A DNA stretch of 64,000 bases, taken from assembly GCF_900055185.1 (NCBI RefSeq), contig NZ_FIZX01000001.1:930001-994000 (forward strand), given 5' to 3'. The DNA is from Grimontia celer (GTDB lineage: Bacteria; Pseudomonadota; Gammaproteobacteria; Enterobacterales; Vibrionaceae). Both the position numbers and the translations under genes were made by a program. Below the pieces are notes generated by a model. That model saw only the letters and a list, made by a program, of their open reading frames with translations. It ran no database searches and had not been told where the DNA came from. Shown one piece after another: positions 19,746 through 30,900 of the stretch; position 1 is the first letter of the stretch, and each line of letters begins with the position of its first letter.

Positions 19746-20777
19746 TTGGCGGGTTTGGTCGAAAAAATCTGGTTTGAAAACCACCCGCTAGGTTGGATTG
19801 GCGCGCCACTTTTGTGGCCGCTGAGCAAGTTGTTTGGCGCAATTGCGAAAAAGCGTCGCGCTGCATTTTTAGCCGGCACTAATAATGCCTATAGACCGCC
19901 CGTACCTGTCATTGTGGTTGGTAACATCACGGTGGGCGGCAATGGCAAAACCCCCGTGGTCATTTGGCTGGTGGAGCAATTGAAAGCCAAAGGCTTCAAC
20001 CCCGGTGTGGTTTCTCGAGGTTATGGCGGTAAAGCCGAAAGCTATCCGTTTGTCGTTGACGATAACACCAACACCGACAAAGCAGGAGATGAGCCTGTTT
20101 TGATTTACCAGCGCACCAAGGTACCTGTTGCTATTTCTCCTGTTCGCAGTGATGCCGTAAAGGCGCTGTTGCCAATGGGCGTAGATATCGTCATCACTGA
20201 TGATGGTCTTCAACACTACAAACTGGCGCGTGACATTGAATTTGTCATTGTTGATGGTGAACGCCGTTTCGGCAATCAACAATACATGCCATTTGGTCCT
20301 CTACGTGAGCAGACCGATCGCTTGGGCAGTGTCGATTTCGTTGTCTGCAACGGTGGTGAAGAAGAAGCGGATGAAATCGCGATGTCGCTGAAACCTGCTG
20401 AGCTCATCAACCTGAAAACAGGCGAACGTTCTTCTGCTGATTCACTCGACGCCCCTGTTGCCTTGGCAGGAATCGGGAACCCACAGCGCTTTTTTAATAC
20501 TTTGGCCTCTCTTGGTGTTAAGCCAGTGCACTGCGAGCCTTTTGCTGATCATAAAGCATTTGAATATACCCAATTGGACGCATTGGCGAAGAAAGGCCAG
20601 AATTTGCTGATGACGGAAAAAGACGCAGTGAAATGCCGCGCCTTTATCAACCAATACCCAGACATTGAAAATTGGTGGTATCTGCCTGTTGACGCTGCAT
20701 TTAGCGACACAGATACGGCCAACATTTTGAACAAAATCATGAAAGTGAAGGATGGATATGGATCACCGACTGCTTGA
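19746..20777 (+). CDS. lpxK: Tetraacyldisaccharide 4'-kinase LpxK
   Basis: 343 residues. LpxK phosphorylates the 4' position of the lipid A disaccharide at the inner membrane. The P-loop [14 protein letters not shown] is intact, as are [22 protein letters not shown] and [12 protein letters not shown]. The start is TTG at 19746: GGAG sits seven bases before it, while a second TTG at 19755 is too far from that site. Rare TTG initiation directly after msbA suggests low, coupled expression. The end overlaps ycaR by 20 bases. Confidence 0.95.
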   Translation: MAGLVEKIWFENHPLGWIGAPLLWPLSKLFGAIAKKRRAAFLAGTNNAYRPPVPVIVVGNITVGGNGKTPVVIWLVEQLKAKGFNPGVVSRGYGGKAESYPFVVDDNTNTDKAGDEPVLIYQRTKVPVAISPVRSDAVKALLPMGVDIVITDDGLQHYKLARDIEFVIVDGERRFGNQQYMPFGPLREQTDRLGSVDFVVCNGGEEEADEIAMSLKPAELINLKTGERSSADSLDAPVALAGIGNPQRFFNTLASLGVKPVHCEPFADHKAFEYTQLDALAKKGQNLLMTEKDAVKCRAFINQYPDIENWWYLPVDAAFSDTDTANILNKIMKVKDGYGSPTA

Positions 20778-20940
20778 AATCGTTGCTTGCCCTGCATGTA
20801 AAGGAAAGCTCAACTACAACAAAGAAAATAACGAGTTGGTATGTAAATTCGACCGCTTGGCTTATCCAATCCGCGAAGGTATTCCAGTCATGCTGACAAC
20901 AGAAGCGCGCGAAATGTCTTCTGAAGAGGTTAAACAATGA
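20758..20940 (+). CDS. ycaR: Trm112 family zinc-ribbon-like protein YcaR
   Basis: 60 residues from the ATG at 20758, which gives the family start [23 protein letters not shown] lies seven bases upstream of it, while an ATG at 20752 is too close. The CPAC pair is kept but the second metal pair is absent ([17 protein letters not shown]), as in other YcaR proteins. Trm112 family members support methyltransferases in other organisms; in this lineage the gene lies between lpxK and kdsB and the role is unproven. It overlaps lpxK by 20 bases and kdsB by four. Confidence 0.9.
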   Translation: MDHRLLEIVACPACKGKLNYNKENNELVCKFDRLAYPIREGIPVMLTTEAREMSSEEVKQ

Positions 20941-21689
20941 AATTCACCGTGGTGATCCCGGCGCGTTATGCGTCGAGCCGCCTACCTGCAAAGCCACTGG
21001 TTGATATCGGTGGCAAGCCGATGATCCAATGGGTTTATGAGCAGGCAATGAAATCAGGCGCAGATAAAGTCATCATCGCGACTGACGATCAACGCATTGT
21101 TGATGCAGCAAATGCCTTTGGTGGTGAAGTATGCATGACTCGTGAAGATCACCAATCAGGTACTGAGCGTTTGGCTGAAGTGGTTGAGAAATACAACCTG
21201 GCCGCTGATGAAATCATTGTCAATGTGCAGGGTGATGAGCCGCTGATCCCGCCTAGCGTGATTCGTCAGGTGGCAGAAAACCTAGCACGCAGTGAAGCGC
21301 CGATGTCGACACTGGCCATCAACATTGATCATGCAGACGAAGTGTTCAACCCGAATGCCGTAAAAGTGGTGACGGACAAAGACGGTTACGCATTGTATTT
21401 CAGCCGCGCAACGATTCCTTGGGATCGCGATAACTTTGCTAAAGCGCCAGCTGAAATTCATCACAACCTGAAACGTCATATCGGCATTTACGGTTACCGT
21501 GCGGGCTTTATCAATACCTACATCAACTGGGAACCAAGCCCAATTGAGCATATCGAATGCCTGGAACAGCTTCGTGTGCTTTGGTATGGAGAGAAAATCC
21601 ATGTGGATGTTGCTATTGAAGCGCCGCCAGCGGGTGTTGATACCCCGGAAGATTTGGAAGTGGTCAGAAAACTGATTGCTGCTGAATAA
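20937..21689 (+). CDS. kdsB: CMP-KDO synthetase KdsB
   Basis: 250 residues. It activates KDO with CTP for addition to lipid [18 protein letters not shown] is the nucleotide-binding start, followed by [11 protein letters not shown] and the conserved RATIPWDRD and [12 protein letters not shown] segments. Length and motifs are normal. The start ATG overlaps the ycaR stop (ATGA). It is the last gene of the msbA-lpxK-ycaR-kdsB run and ends in a clear terminator. Confidence 0.96.
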   Translation: MKFTVVIPARYASSRLPAKPLVDIGGKPMIQWVYEQAMKSGADKVIIATDDQRIVDAANAFGGEVCMTREDHQSGTERLAEVVEKYNLAADEIIVNVQGDEPLIPPSVIRQVAENLARSEAPMSTLAINIDHADEVFNPNAVKVVTDKDGYALYFSRATIPWDRDNFAKAPAEIHHNLKRHIGIYGYRAGFINTYINWEPSPIEHIECLEQLRVLWYGEKIHVDVAIEAPPAGVDTPEDLEVVRKLIAAE

Positions 21690-21705
21690 GCAACTTGCCT
21701 AAATG

Positions 21706-21735
21706 AGAAAAGCCCCGATTTCTCGGGGCTTTTTC
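21706..21735. terminator. Bidirectional terminator after kdsB
   Basis: GAAAAGCCCCGA and TCGGGGCTTTTTC pair around a short TTC-type loop, with A and T runs on either side. It separates kdsB from the convergent serine hydrolase gene. Confidence 0.88.
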
Positions 21736-21742
21736 AATATGT

Positions 21743-23050
21743 TTACTTCAACTGTTCCGCAATGGCGTCAAATGCAGCAAGACGGGGTTTGTTTGTTGAT
21801 CTCACCGCGTTTGAAGCGCTCTCTGCAGATGAGAAAGTAGCGATGACGACATCTTTATCTTTGTTGATGTAGAGGTGTTGACCAAACACGCCACGGAAAG
21901 TCGCAATACCTTTTTCGCTGTCATGCACCCAAAGGTAGTTTTTATAACCTTCCAGCCAAGGGTCATAAGCTGGGCTATTTGGGTCTTTGTAGTTACTCTT
22001 CGCGACGTGTTCTTTTTCTTCATCAGTTAACATGAAGCTTTCTTTAACCCATTTTTCAGAGAAGACTTGTTCACCGTTGTAGGCACCGTTATCTGCCATT
22101 GCAATGCCAACTCGTGCAAAGTCACGTAGCGTCGTATTAAAACCACCTGTCGCAATCGCGTTGAACCCAACATCGGCTGCCATGAAGGCATCGTGCTCGG
22201 CCCCCAGTTTTGACCAAACTTTTTCAGATATCACCGTATGTAGCGGTTTTCCGGTGACACGACTGATAATCCAACCTGCTACGTCAACGTTGGGTGAGTG
22301 ATATTCAAATTTGTATCCGGGCTCAAATGCTTCGGTTTGTTCAAATTGCGGAAGCAGCTGCAATATGCCTCGTGGTGTATCGCTTTTAGTTGGATCAAGG
22401 GCCATCAAATCAAAAGCAGGCACGAAACCAAGACGACGGAAATATTCAGTGCTGATTTGGCCAGGCTCAAAGTTCACGTAGTCTTCGTTATAGTCCAACG
22501 CAGAGACCATGTTCAAAATGTCGCGAACGGTGCGGTCACCGAAGTGCGTCCCTTTAAGCTCAGGTAGATAGGTTTCTACTTTCGCAGTATCGGAAACCAG
22601 ACCTTCTTCGATCAAAAGTCCCATAACTTGCCCAACCAAGGTTTTGGTGCTCGATGCCCAAATGTGATGATCGTGGGGGCCAAAACCGTTGAAGTACTCC
22701 TCATAAACGATTTTGCCATCTTTGATAACGACCACGCCGTCCGTGTCATCACCCATCATGGCACTCCTGACGGTATAGTTCTGACCGTCAAAGTCGAAAG
22801 CAAAGTTCGGGACGGCATCATTCAGTGCTTGCGGAATCTCGCTGATATTGCCGCCGCGTGGAACCATCAAACTAGGATGGATCCCTGCATTCTTGAAGCT
22901 CCAGTGATTGTATGGCTGTGCTGACCAATTGGAGAGGGTAACTTGTGATTCTGCAGAAGCGGGTACCGTGTCCATAGCCACTTTTGCTTCAGCCCAAGCA
23001 CCTGCACTCATTCCCATGGCGATAACTGCGGTCGTTAGTGTTTTTCTCAT
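21743..23050 (-). CDS. Secreted serine hydrolase, NylB/class C beta-lactamase-like
   Basis: 435 residues with a signal peptide ending AGAWA at residue 20. The catalytic SxxK motif is SSTK at 133-136. A Tyr-containing motif, EYHSPNVDVAGW from 249, matches the YxS/N position of the 6-aminohexanoate-dimer hydrolase group of beta-lactamase-fold enzymes. The C-terminal region has GVFGQHLYI in place of the KTG box, again as in that group. The substrate could be an amide, ester or peptide; it cannot be read from sequence. The gene is divergent from a LysR regulator, which is likely to control it. Confidence 0.82.
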   Translation of the reverse strand: MRKTLTTAVIAMGMSAGAWAEAKVAMDTVPASAESQVTLSNWSAQPYNHWSFKNAGIHPSLMVPRGGNISEIPQALNDAVPNFAFDFDGQNYTVRSAMMGDDTDGVVVIKDGKIVYEEYFNGFGPHDHHIWASSTKTLVGQVMGLLIEEGLVSDTAKVETYLPELKGTHFGDRTVRDILNMVSALDYNEDYVNFEPGQISTEYFRRLGFVPAFDLMALDPTKSDTPRGILQLLPQFEQTEAFEPGYKFEYHSPNVDVAGWIISRVTGKPLHTVISEKVWSKLGAEHDAFMAADVGFNAIATGGFNTTLRDFARVGIAMADNGAYNGEQVFSEKWVKESFMLTDEEKEHVAKSNYKDPNSPAYDPWLEGYKNYLWVHDSEKGIATFRGVFGQHLYINKDKDVVIATFSSAESASNAVRSTNKPRLAAFDAIAEQLK

Positions 23051-23131
23051 TGTTATTCTCCAATTGTCACGCTGTCTGTTTGGAAGTTGTGTTTATAGTA
23101 TGGTTGGCTGATACTTCATACAAATGCATAA

Positions 23132-23150
23132 TGAACGCCTTGGACGTTCA
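23132..23150. promoter_or_regulatory. Candidate operator between the serine hydrolase and LysR genes
   Basis: TGAACG-N7-CGTTCA is a perfect 6-bp inverted repeat in the 122-bp divergent region, 22 bases before the chosen LysR start. An outer, less perfect pair (ATACAAATG and CAAATGTAT) surrounds it. Position and shape suit a LysR autoregulatory site, but the exact T-N11-A form is not seen, so the assignment is inference. Confidence 0.4.
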
Positions 23151-23172
23151 AATGTATATCCAAAGGCGCTTG

Positions 23173-24063
23173 ATGATTTCACTGGAACAAATTCAGAGCT
23201 TTTTATCGGTGTACGAGGCGGGCAGTTATAGTGCTGGCGGAAGGAAAATCGGCAAAGACAGAACCACGGTGCGGGAGCGCGTTGTGGCAATGGAAGAAAT
23301 GATTGGCGAGCCTTTATTTACGATAGAAGGAAAACGCGCACTACCCACCGCTTTGGCTGATGCGTTGTATAGAAGAGCGTGGAACATTAACAAGCAAGCA
23401 ATGGATTTCAACCAAGCCGCGTTTACCGCAAATCAGGTACAACTTACTGAGCTTGTCATTCATCATCATGCATTGACTTCTATCGATATGCTTTCCGATG
23501 TTGATAAGACGATAGGAGAGCGATATCCACACCTGAAAATTAACTGGTTGCAACGCCACCGAGATGAAAGTTTTGTTGATCTGGAGAAAGGGCGCGGGCA
23601 TATATCGATCATGCCAAGCATCGGTAATGCGCTGCTTCAAAGAGACGTGGGATCGGTTAATCTCGGGGCCGACAGAATTGCCGTTTATGCTGGCAAGCAC
23701 TCTCCATTAGCGAAAAAGAAATCTGTTGATGTCAATGCGCTGACGACTGAAGTGCAGTTGGTTAACGAAAGTGCCCAAAGCGCACATTTAGCCTACATGA
23801 ATGTCGCTAGCCAACAACATACCGTCTCTAACAGTGAACTGTTGATGTCATTGCTCCGCTCGCGTGGATGGACCGCGCTAAGTCGCGCAAATGCGGAAAA
23901 ATACGTCCAACGAGGCGAAATCGTGGAGTTGAATGTTGAGCAGCTTACTAATGGTTACTCAGCAGGTTTGGTGCTCTTCTATGCGTTGGCGTTTGAGAAT
24001 AATGACGTGGTTAGGGAAGCCATCAGGATCATTCAGGAGGCTGCGCTAAAACACTTCAGCTAG
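23173..24063 (+). CDS. LysR family transcriptional regulator
   Basis: 296 residues from the ATG at 23173, preceded by AAGG; an in-frame extension upstream would cover the divergent promoter and adds no conserved sequence. The N-terminal winged helix (LEQIQSFLSVYEAGSYSAGG, then KDRTTVRERVVAMEEMIGEPLF) is LysR type, although TTVRERV replaces the more usual SAVS sequence. The effector domain is diverged. It is transcribed away from the NylB-like hydrolase, and LysR genes usually control the adjacent divergent gene. The inducer is unknown. A terminator follows. Confidence 0.85.
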   Translation: MISLEQIQSFLSVYEAGSYSAGGRKIGKDRTTVRERVVAMEEMIGEPLFTIEGKRALPTALADALYRRAWNINKQAMDFNQAAFTANQVQLTELVIHHHALTSIDMLSDVDKTIGERYPHLKINWLQRHRDESFVDLEKGRGHISIMPSIGNALLQRDVGSVNLGADRIAVYAGKHSPLAKKKSVDVNALTTEVQLVNESAQSAHLAYMNVASQQHTVSNSELLMSLLRSRGWTALSRANAEKYVQRGEIVELNVEQLTNGYSAGLVLFYALAFENNDVVREAIRIIQEAALKHFS

Positions 24064-24085
24064 GCGTTGATCGCCAAGCACGACA

Positions 24086-24112
24086 AAAAAAGCTGCCACT
24101 GGCAGCTTTTTG
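24086..24112. terminator. Bidirectional terminator after the LysR gene
   Basis: AAAAAGCTGCCA and the matching TGGCAGCTTTTT arm form a perfect stem, with A and T runs on both sides. It also serves the convergent elyC. Confidence 0.87.
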
Positions 24113-24139
24113 CGCTTTTAGATTTTGCAGGGAATGAAC

Positions 24140-24985
24140 TCAGTTTGTTCCTACTGCTTCCGCTTCAACTTCATTCTCAGGTGAAGTCACTGGAACGGGA
24201 TCACCATCAAGCACCGCTTCCTGTTGAGCAACTTTGTCCCGTAGGCGTTGCCATAGTTGTCCCAGATTTTCGTGCCAGTAACGTTCGAACTGCTCAAGGT
24301 ACTGCGCACGAGGACCGTACTTGATCCATGGCTGGTGAATCTCTTTCTGCGCCATGAAGTTGGTTGGTGCTGGAATTGGGTTCAAACCTGCGTTTTCGAA
24401 TTCGTACATGGCACGTGGCATGTGGTTCGCTGATGTCACCAGTACAAGATTACTATCACCAACAACAGAAGCCGCTTGGAAAGCTTCTTCCCAGGTGTCT
24501 TTCGCGGTTTCAAGTAACAGGATGTTGTTCTTGTTCACGCCCAGCGCCATCGCAACCCTTGCCAGCATCCGCGCATGGCTTACTTCATATCCACCGTCAT
24601 AGCCAGAAAGGATCAATTTTGAAGTCGGATACATGAAGTGAATTCGGATGCCTTCAGCAAGACGCATCAGTGCAACACGTGACAATTCTGACGTTGGCGG
24701 AATCTCATCATCAACGACATGTCCGTGACCCAATACCATCACATAGTCGACAGGCTCTTCTGTTGGCAGGAAGGGCTCATATTGACGTTCCAGCTTCATG
24801 AGAAGTGAGGAAGTGAACGGTTGAAAAGAAACCAATGTCATTAACAGCAGCGAAACAAAAACAAGGAAAGAGCCGAAGCCTTTGCGCTGGGTAAACCAGA
24901 TCAAAAAGAGACCGAAGAATCCAAGAAGCAGTAGCGCAGGCAAGGGCATCAGTAAAGTTGATATAAGTTTTTTTAGTTCAAACAT
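24140..24985 (-). CDS. elyC: Envelope biogenesis factor ElyC (DUF218)
   Basis: 281 residues. Two N-terminal helices (LPALLLLGFFGLFLIWF and FGSFLVFVSLLLMTLVSF) precede a periplasmic DUF218 domain with VDYVMVLGHGHVVDDE, LSGYDGG and VTSANHMPRA motifs. In Escherichia coli ElyC is needed for peptidoglycan assembly at low temperature, probably through the undecaprenyl carrier. The C-terminal tail is longer and more acidic than in Escherichia coli (ENEVEAEAVGTN). It is divergent from cmoM-mukFEB, the same neighbourhood as in Escherichia coli (ycbC). Confidence 0.9.
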   Translation of the reverse strand: MFELKKLISTLLMPLPALLLLGFFGLFLIWFTQRKGFGSFLVFVSLLLMTLVSFQPFTSSLLMKLERQYEPFLPTEEPVDYVMVLGHGHVVDDEIPPTSELSRVALMRLAEGIRIHFMYPTSKLILSGYDGGYEVSHARMLARVAMALGVNKNNILLLETAKDTWEEAFQAASVVGDSNLVLVTSANHMPRAMYEFENAGLNPIPAPTNFMAQKEIHQPWIKYGPRAQYLEQFERYWHENLGQLWQRLRDKVAQQEAVLDGDPVPVTSPENEVEAEAVGTN

Positions 24986-25098
24986 GAAATGTCGCCCGAA
25001 ATATAGTCAAACAGGGGCCAGAAAGTGCATCAGACCTTTATTAACGGCAGGCTTATGCGAAAATAAACCCCTTAGCAGACAATGATAACGAAGGCACT

Positions 25099-25881
25099 GT
25101 GACAGAGGATAGAAATTTCGACGACATTGCCCACAAATTTGTTAAAAACATTTATGGCTCGGGCAAGGGAGAAATCCGCCAAGCCGTTGTTTGGCAAGAT
25201 CTCGAATCAATACTTAGCCGCTTGGGTGAATCCAGTCCATTAGACATTTTGGACGCTGGAGGCGGTTTAGCGCAGATATCGCAACAAATTGCACATCGTG
25301 GGCATAAAGTCACCCTGTGTGATCTTTCTTCACAGATGCTCGAACTGGCGGAAAAAGATATCGAAGAAGCTGGCCTTCTGCCGCAATATCGCTTCGTCCA
25401 CGCGCCTGCGCAGGAAATCGCACAGCATGTTGATAAACCGTTCGATTTGATGCTTTTTCATGCGGTGATGGAATGGCTGGCAGATCCACGTGAAGCACTG
25501 GATGTCGTACTGTCACAAGTTAAGCCGGGCGGTGTTGCTTCGGTCATGTTCTACAACCAAAATGGACTGCTGTTTAAGAATTTAATTTGCGGCAATTTGA
25601 CTCATGTAGAAGAGGGCATGCCGCACAGAAAACGTTTCAAACTCCAGCCTCAAAAGGGTCTTCAGCCGGAAGATGTTTACGCATGGATTGAAGAGGCTGG
25701 TTTTAATATTTTGGGGAAAAGTGGTGTCCGCACGTTTCATGACTATATGAAAGACACAAGAACGGGCGAGTTCACCTTTGAACAGGTGGTGGCGATGGAG
25801 CAAAAGCTCTGCCGTCAGGAACCTTTTATCTCGTTAGGTCGCTACATTCACGTGTACGCGCAAAGGCCTCTCGAGCCATAA
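25099..25881 (+). CDS. cmoM: tRNA uridine-5-oxyacetic acid methyltransferase CmoM
   Basis: 260 residues, one fewer than Escherichia coli CmoM (formerly SmtA). It methylates the carboxyl group of cmo5U at the wobble position of several tRNAs. The S-adenosylmethionine fold shows [14 protein letters not shown], then [11 protein letters not shown] and [13 protein letters not shown]. The start is GTG at 25099 with GAAGG before it. It is the first gene of the muk run, 37 bases before mukF, as in Escherichia coli. Confidence 0.92.
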   Translation: MTEDRNFDDIAHKFVKNIYGSGKGEIRQAVVWQDLESILSRLGESSPLDILDAGGGLAQISQQIAHRGHKVTLCDLSSQMLELAEKDIEEAGLLPQYRFVHAPAQEIAQHVDKPFDLMLFHAVMEWLADPREALDVVLSQVKPGGVASVMFYNQNGLLFKNLICGNLTHVEEGMPHRKRFKLQPQKGLQPEDVYAWIEEAGFNILGKSGVRTFHDYMKDTRTGEFTFEQVVAMEQKLCRQEPFISLGRYIHVYAQRPLEP

Positions 25882-25918
25882 CGATTACAAGATTACACGT
25901 ATACAACAAGGAAAACGG

Positions 25919-27241
25919 ATGAGCGAATTCTCTCAGACTGTTCCTGAGTTGGTTGGTTGGGTGAAAACGAATGACTTCTCCCTCAATCTGCCGCCGGAAC
26001 GGCTGGCATTTCTCCTTGCCGTTGCTGTACTTAGCAGCGAGCGCTATGAGGAGGAGCTAGGGGAAGGGGAGCTGATTGATGCATTCCGTATCGTCAGTGA
26101 CCAATTCGATCAAGCTAGCGAAACCATCGCGTTTCGTGCGAACAATGCCATCAACGACTTGGTACGCAGCCGCCTGCTAAGCCGTTTCACCAGTGAAATG
26201 ACGGACGGTGCGAGTATATACCGACTCACACCGCTGGCACTGGGTATCAGCGATTACTATGCGCGCCACCGCGAATACAGCTCTCTCAAGCTTTCTATCC
26301 AACTGTCCATGGTGGCAGATGAGATTGATAAAGCCCTGACCGCTGCCGCAGAAGATGGTGATGCAGATTTCTGGCGTAAGAATGTTTATGGCGTACTGAA
26401 GTATTCAGTAGCCGAAATTTTCGATCGTATCGATCTGAACCAGCGCACCATGGATGAACAGCAGCAGAAAGTGAAAGAAGACATTGCTGCGCTGTTAAAC
26501 CAGGACTGGCAGGCAGCGATTGCCAACTGTGAGCAACTGCTGAACGAAACGTCCAGTACCCTGCGTGAACTTCAGGACACCCTGCAATCTGCTGGGGATC
26601 AGCTACAAACCCAGCTTTTGAATATTCAGGAGCAGATACAAGGCCGTGACGATTTAGATTTCGTTGATGCCATGATCTACAACCTGCAAATGAAGTTGGA
26701 CCGCATTGTGAACTGGGGCCAGCAGGCGATTGACCTGTGGATCGGTTACGACCGCCACGTTCACAAATTTATTCGTAATGCCATCGATATGGACAAGAAC
26801 CGCGCGTTCAGCCAGCGTCTTCGTCAGTCGGTGACAGAATACTTCGATAACCCATGGTTCCTGACTTTTGCCGATGCAGAGCGTCTACGCGATATGCGTG
26901 ACGAAGCACTGGTACTTCGCGATGACGAAGTGACAGGCGAAATGCCGGCAGAAGTCGAGTTTGAGGAACTGACACTGGTTAACGACCAATTGAGCGACCA
27001 AATCTCTGACATGTTGTCGCGTCACCGTACGACGGGCGAGGGCATAGATTTGGGCGTGGTACTGAAAAACTATCTGGCTCAACACCCACAAGCACGCCAC
27101 TTCGACTTAGCGCGGATTGTGATCAACCAAGCGGTTCGCCTTGGTTACTCGCAATCTGACTTGAGTGCGATTCAGCCGGACTGGCAGGCAATTAACGATT
27201 ATGGAGCCAAGGTACAAGCGAATGTCATCGATAAATATTGA
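25919..27241 (+). CDS. mukF: Condensin subunit MukF (kleisin)
   Basis: 440 residues, exactly the Escherichia coli length. MukF bridges MukB heads and binds MukE. The N-terminal winged helix ([20 protein letters not shown]) mediates dimerisation, the middle is a long helical bundle, and the C-terminal winged helix ([19 protein letters not shown]) contacts the MukB head. The gene overlaps mukE by 20 bases, so MukF and MukE are translated together. No odd features. Confidence 0.97.
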   Translation: MSEFSQTVPELVGWVKTNDFSLNLPPERLAFLLAVAVLSSERYEEELGEGELIDAFRIVSDQFDQASETIAFRANNAINDLVRSRLLSRFTSEMTDGASIYRLTPLALGISDYYARHREYSSLKLSIQLSMVADEIDKALTAAAEDGDADFWRKNVYGVLKYSVAEIFDRIDLNQRTMDEQQQKVKEDIAALLNQDWQAAIANCEQLLNETSSTLRELQDTLQSAGDQLQTQLLNIQEQIQGRDDLDFVDAMIYNLQMKLDRIVNWGQQAIDLWIGYDRHVHKFIRNAIDMDKNRAFSQRLRQSVTEYFDNPWFLTFADAERLRDMRDEALVLRDDEVTGEMPAEVEFEELTLVNDQLSDQISDMLSRHRTTGEGIDLGVVLKNYLAQHPQARHFDLARIVINQAVRLGYSQSDLSAIQPDWQAINDYGAKVQANVIDKY

Positions 27242-27944
27242 AGAATTTATGCCGGAAGAATTGGCCAAAGCGATTGCCAATCCTTTATTCCCGGCTTTGG
27301 ATAGTGCGCTGCGTGCTGGCCGCCATATTGCCAGCGAAGATCTGGACAATCATGCATACCTGATTGAATTCGAAAACCCGTTGCAGCACTTCTACCAGCG
27401 TTACAACGCGGAGTTGGTGCGTGCGCCGGAAGGCTTTTTCTATCTGCGTCCTCGTTCAACCTCACTGATCGGACGCGCAGTATTGTCCGAACTCGACATG
27501 CTGGTGGGTAAGGTCCTTTGTTTCCTTTATCTGAGCCCAGAGCGTCTGGCACAGGAAGGTATTTTCACCACTCAGGAACTGTTCGACGAACTGCTGACAC
27601 TGGCAGACGAGAAAAAACTGATGAAGCTGGTGACATTGCGTGCATCTGGCTCTGACTTGGATCGTGAAAAACTGTTCGACAAAGTGAAGACCTCACTGCG
27701 TCGTCTTCGCCGCTTGGGCATGATTGTACCAATCGGGGAGAACGGCAAATTCCGTGTGAGCGAAGCGACATTCCGCTTCGGTGCAGATGTGCGTGCGGGA
27801 GATGATATCCGTGAAGCACAACTGCGTCTGATCCGTGATGGTGAAGCCGTCATCCACACCCAAGAGCATGCTCAGTCAAGCCTGCTGAAAGATGAAGAAC
27901 ACGACGAAGAGCGTGAAGATGATGATCAGGAGGTTCAGGCATGA
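27222..27944 (+). CDS. mukE: Condensin subunit MukE
   Basis: 240 residues from the ATG at 27222, which gives the family N-terminus [18 protein letters not shown] and has AAGG nine bases before it; an open frame reaching back to 27165 lies inside mukF and is not used. MukE is a tandem winged-helix KITE protein that binds Muk[18 protein letters not shown] and [14 protein letters not shown] are hallmark segments. The C-terminal tail is highly acidic ([14 protein letters not shown]). The stop overlaps the mukB start (ATGA). Confidence 0.96.
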   Translation: MSSINIEEFMPEELAKAIANPLFPALDSALRAGRHIASEDLDNHAYLIEFENPLQHFYQRYNAELVRAPEGFFYLRPRSTSLIGRAVLSELDMLVGKVLCFLYLSPERLAQEGIFTTQELFDELLTLADEKKLMKLVTLRASGSDLDREKLFDKVKTSLRRLRRLGMIVPIGENGKFRVSEATFRFGADVRAGDDIREAQLRLIRDGEAVIHTQEHAQSSLLKDEEHDEEREDDDQEVQA

Positions 27945-30900
27945 CCCAACGCGGTAAATTCCAATCGCTGACTATGGTCAACTGGAACGGTTTCTTTGCC
28001 CGTACTTTTGACATCGACAACCTGGTCACGACGCTTTCTGGCGGTAACGGTGCGGGTAAATCCACCACCATGGCAGCGTTCATCACCGCGATGATCCCTG
28101 ACCAAAGCCTGCTGCATTTCCGTAACACCACAGAAGCGGGCAGTTCTAACGCGTCACGCGATAAAGGCCTGCACGGTAAATTGAAGCCGGGCGCATGTTA
28201 TGCCGCGCTGGATGTAGTGAACTCGCGCAACCAACGTATTCTATTCGGTGTTCGTCTGCAACAAGTGGCGGGTCGCGATAAGAAAGTTGATATCAAGCCT
28301 TTCATCGTTCAGGGTTTGCCATCTGGCGTAAAACCCACTGACATCCTGATCGAAAACGTGTCTGCGAATCAGGTTCGCGTTCGTCAATTGAACGAAGTGA
28401 AAGACGCGCTGGCAGATTACGATACGGCGCATTACAAAGCGTTCAACTCCGTGACTGACTATCACGCGCAGATGTTCGAATTCGGTGCCTTGCCGAAGAA
28501 GCTGCGTAATAGCAGCGATCGTTCTAAGTTCTACCGCCTGATTGAAGCATCGCTTTACGGCGGTATTTCGAGCGCGATTACCAAATCCCTGCGTGATTAC
28601 CTGTTGCCACAAAACGGCGGTGTGAAGAAAGCCTTCCAGGACATGGAAGTAGCGCTCCGTGAAAACCGTATGACGCTGGAAGCCATCAAGCTGACCCAGC
28701 GTGACCGTGACCTGTTCAAGCACCTGATCACTGAATCAACCAACTATGTGGCGTCTGACTACATGCGTCATGCCAACGAGCGTCGCAAGAAGCTTGAACT
28801 GGCACTGCAGCGCCGCGGCGAACTGTTGGGTTCTCGTCGCCAGTTGGATGATTTCCAATCCACGTTTGGCCGCATGACGGATGAATTGGATGCGCTGACT
28901 GACAGCCAGACTCACTTAGAGCAAGATTATCAAGCCGCGTCTGACCATCTCCAATTGGTTCAGACCGCTGTGCGTCAGCAAGAGAAAGTCGAGCGTTACC
29001 AAGAAGATCTGGAAGAGCTGGCAATCCGCCTCGAAGAGCAGATGATGGTGGTGGAAGAAGCCACTGAACAGCTCGCGATGGCGGAAGAACAGGCGCACCT
29101 TTCTGAAGAAGAAGTGGATAGCCTGAAAACCCAGCTTGCGGATTACCAGCAGGCGCTGGATATGCAGCAAACCCGCGCGCTGCAATATCAACAAGCCGTG
29201 AAAGCGTTGGAGAAAGCCCGTGACCTGACCGGTAATGATGCTCTTTCTCAAGAAAACGCGACCGAATACCTAGGTTCACTGAAAGCACAGGAAGAAGTGC
29301 AAACGGCTGAGCTTTTAAGCCTAAAACACAAGCTGGATCTGTCTTCTGCCGCAGCTAAGCAGTTCGAGCGTGGCCTTCAATTGGTGCGCAGCATCGCTGG
29401 CGAAGTCGAACGTTCTGATGCAGGCGCGAAAGCCCGCGAAGTGATCGCAAAAGGCCGCGAGTTCGCGAATCTTGCGGCAAATGCTGAACAGCTAGCTTCA
29501 CAGCATCGTGACCTTGAGCGTCAGATGCGCAGTTTCCAGCAGGCGAGAACCCTGACTGAGCAGTACCAGCGTCAGTTCAACGAAACAGTCGCTTCTGAAG
29601 AAGCGGTTGAGCTGGAAATGGCGCGTCAGCAAGAGCGTCTAGAAACCGCAGAAGAAGCGGTCGGCGAGCAAGCGGAGAAAGTCCGTGAACTGCAGCGCAG
29701 CGAAAACGAAATCAATGCTAAAGCGGTTGCGTTCGAAAAAGTTGCGCCAGCCTGGATTGCCGCGCAAGAAGCGCTGGAGAAATTAGCAGAGCAGACTGAC
29801 GCCGAACTATATGACAATCAGGCGGTGCTGGATACCATGCAGCGCGTGATGGCGGATGAGCGTGAAACTATCTCGACACGCGATAAATTGCAGGCTGAGA
29901 AACAAGCGCTGGAAGCAGAAATCGAACGTCTGGCGCAGCCGGGCGGCAGCGATGATGCACGTCTGCAATCTCTGGCTGACACACTGGGAGGCACGCTGCT
30001 TTCTGAAATCTACGATGACATCACCATTGATGATGCACCGTATTTCTCAGCGCTTTATGGTCCCGCACGTCACGCGATTGTGGTGCCTGATCTGAAAGGC
30101 ATTAAAGAGAAGCTGCTGGATCTGGATGATTGTCCGGAAGATCTCTACATCATCGAAGGTGATGCAGACGGTTTTGACGACAGTGTATTCGATGTTGAAG
30201 AGCTGGAAGATGCGGTTTGTGTTCACCTGAATGACCGTCAGCTTCGTTATTCTCGCTTCCCGAAAATCCCGCTATTTGGCCGCGCGGCGCGTGAGCACCG
30301 TTTAGAAATATTACGTGAAAAGCGTGAAGAGCTGGTAGAAAACTACGCTAAAGCCTCTTTTGATGCGCAGAAGCTTCAACGTTTGACCCAAAGCTTCAAC
30401 CAGTTTGTGTCGAACCACATGAACGTAGCATTCAACGAAGATCCAGAAGCGGCACTGAAAGACCTGCGCGAAAAACGTGGCAGTGTTCAGCGTCAACTGG
30501 GTCAACTTCGCGAGAGCGAGCAGCAGGTTCGTAGCCAACTAACGGGCTCAAAAGAAGCGATTGCACTTCTGAACAAACTTCAGCATGTAGTTAACGCACT
30601 TGAAGATGGAACACTGGAAGCGCGCCTGGAAGAAGTGGAAAGCCGTCTGTCACAAGCAGACGAAGCTCGTCATTTTACCCGTGAACACGGTAAAGCGCTG
30701 GCTGAGCTGGAGAGTTTGGTTTCAACGCTGGACGCCGACCCAGAACAGTTTGATGCATTGAACGCTGCTTATCAGCAAGCGGACGAAGCGTTGCAATCGC
30801 TGAAGAAAACGCTTTTCGCACTGTCTGATCTGGTCGAGCGTCGTCACCACTTTGGTTACGCCGATGCGGTTGAGCTTCTCAATAAGAGCAGCGAACTGAA

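Noticed and set aside
3436-24112. Near-identical hairpins at 3436-3463 and 24086-24112 (AAAAGCTGCCA with TGGCAGCTTTT) as a dispersed repeat
   Set aside because: Each sits exactly between convergent genes with A and T runs, so they are ordinary bidirectional terminators of similar sequence.
27165-27221. Longer start for mukE
   Set aside because: It lies in the mukF coding region; the ATG at 27222 gives the exact family N-terminus and has a ribosome site.
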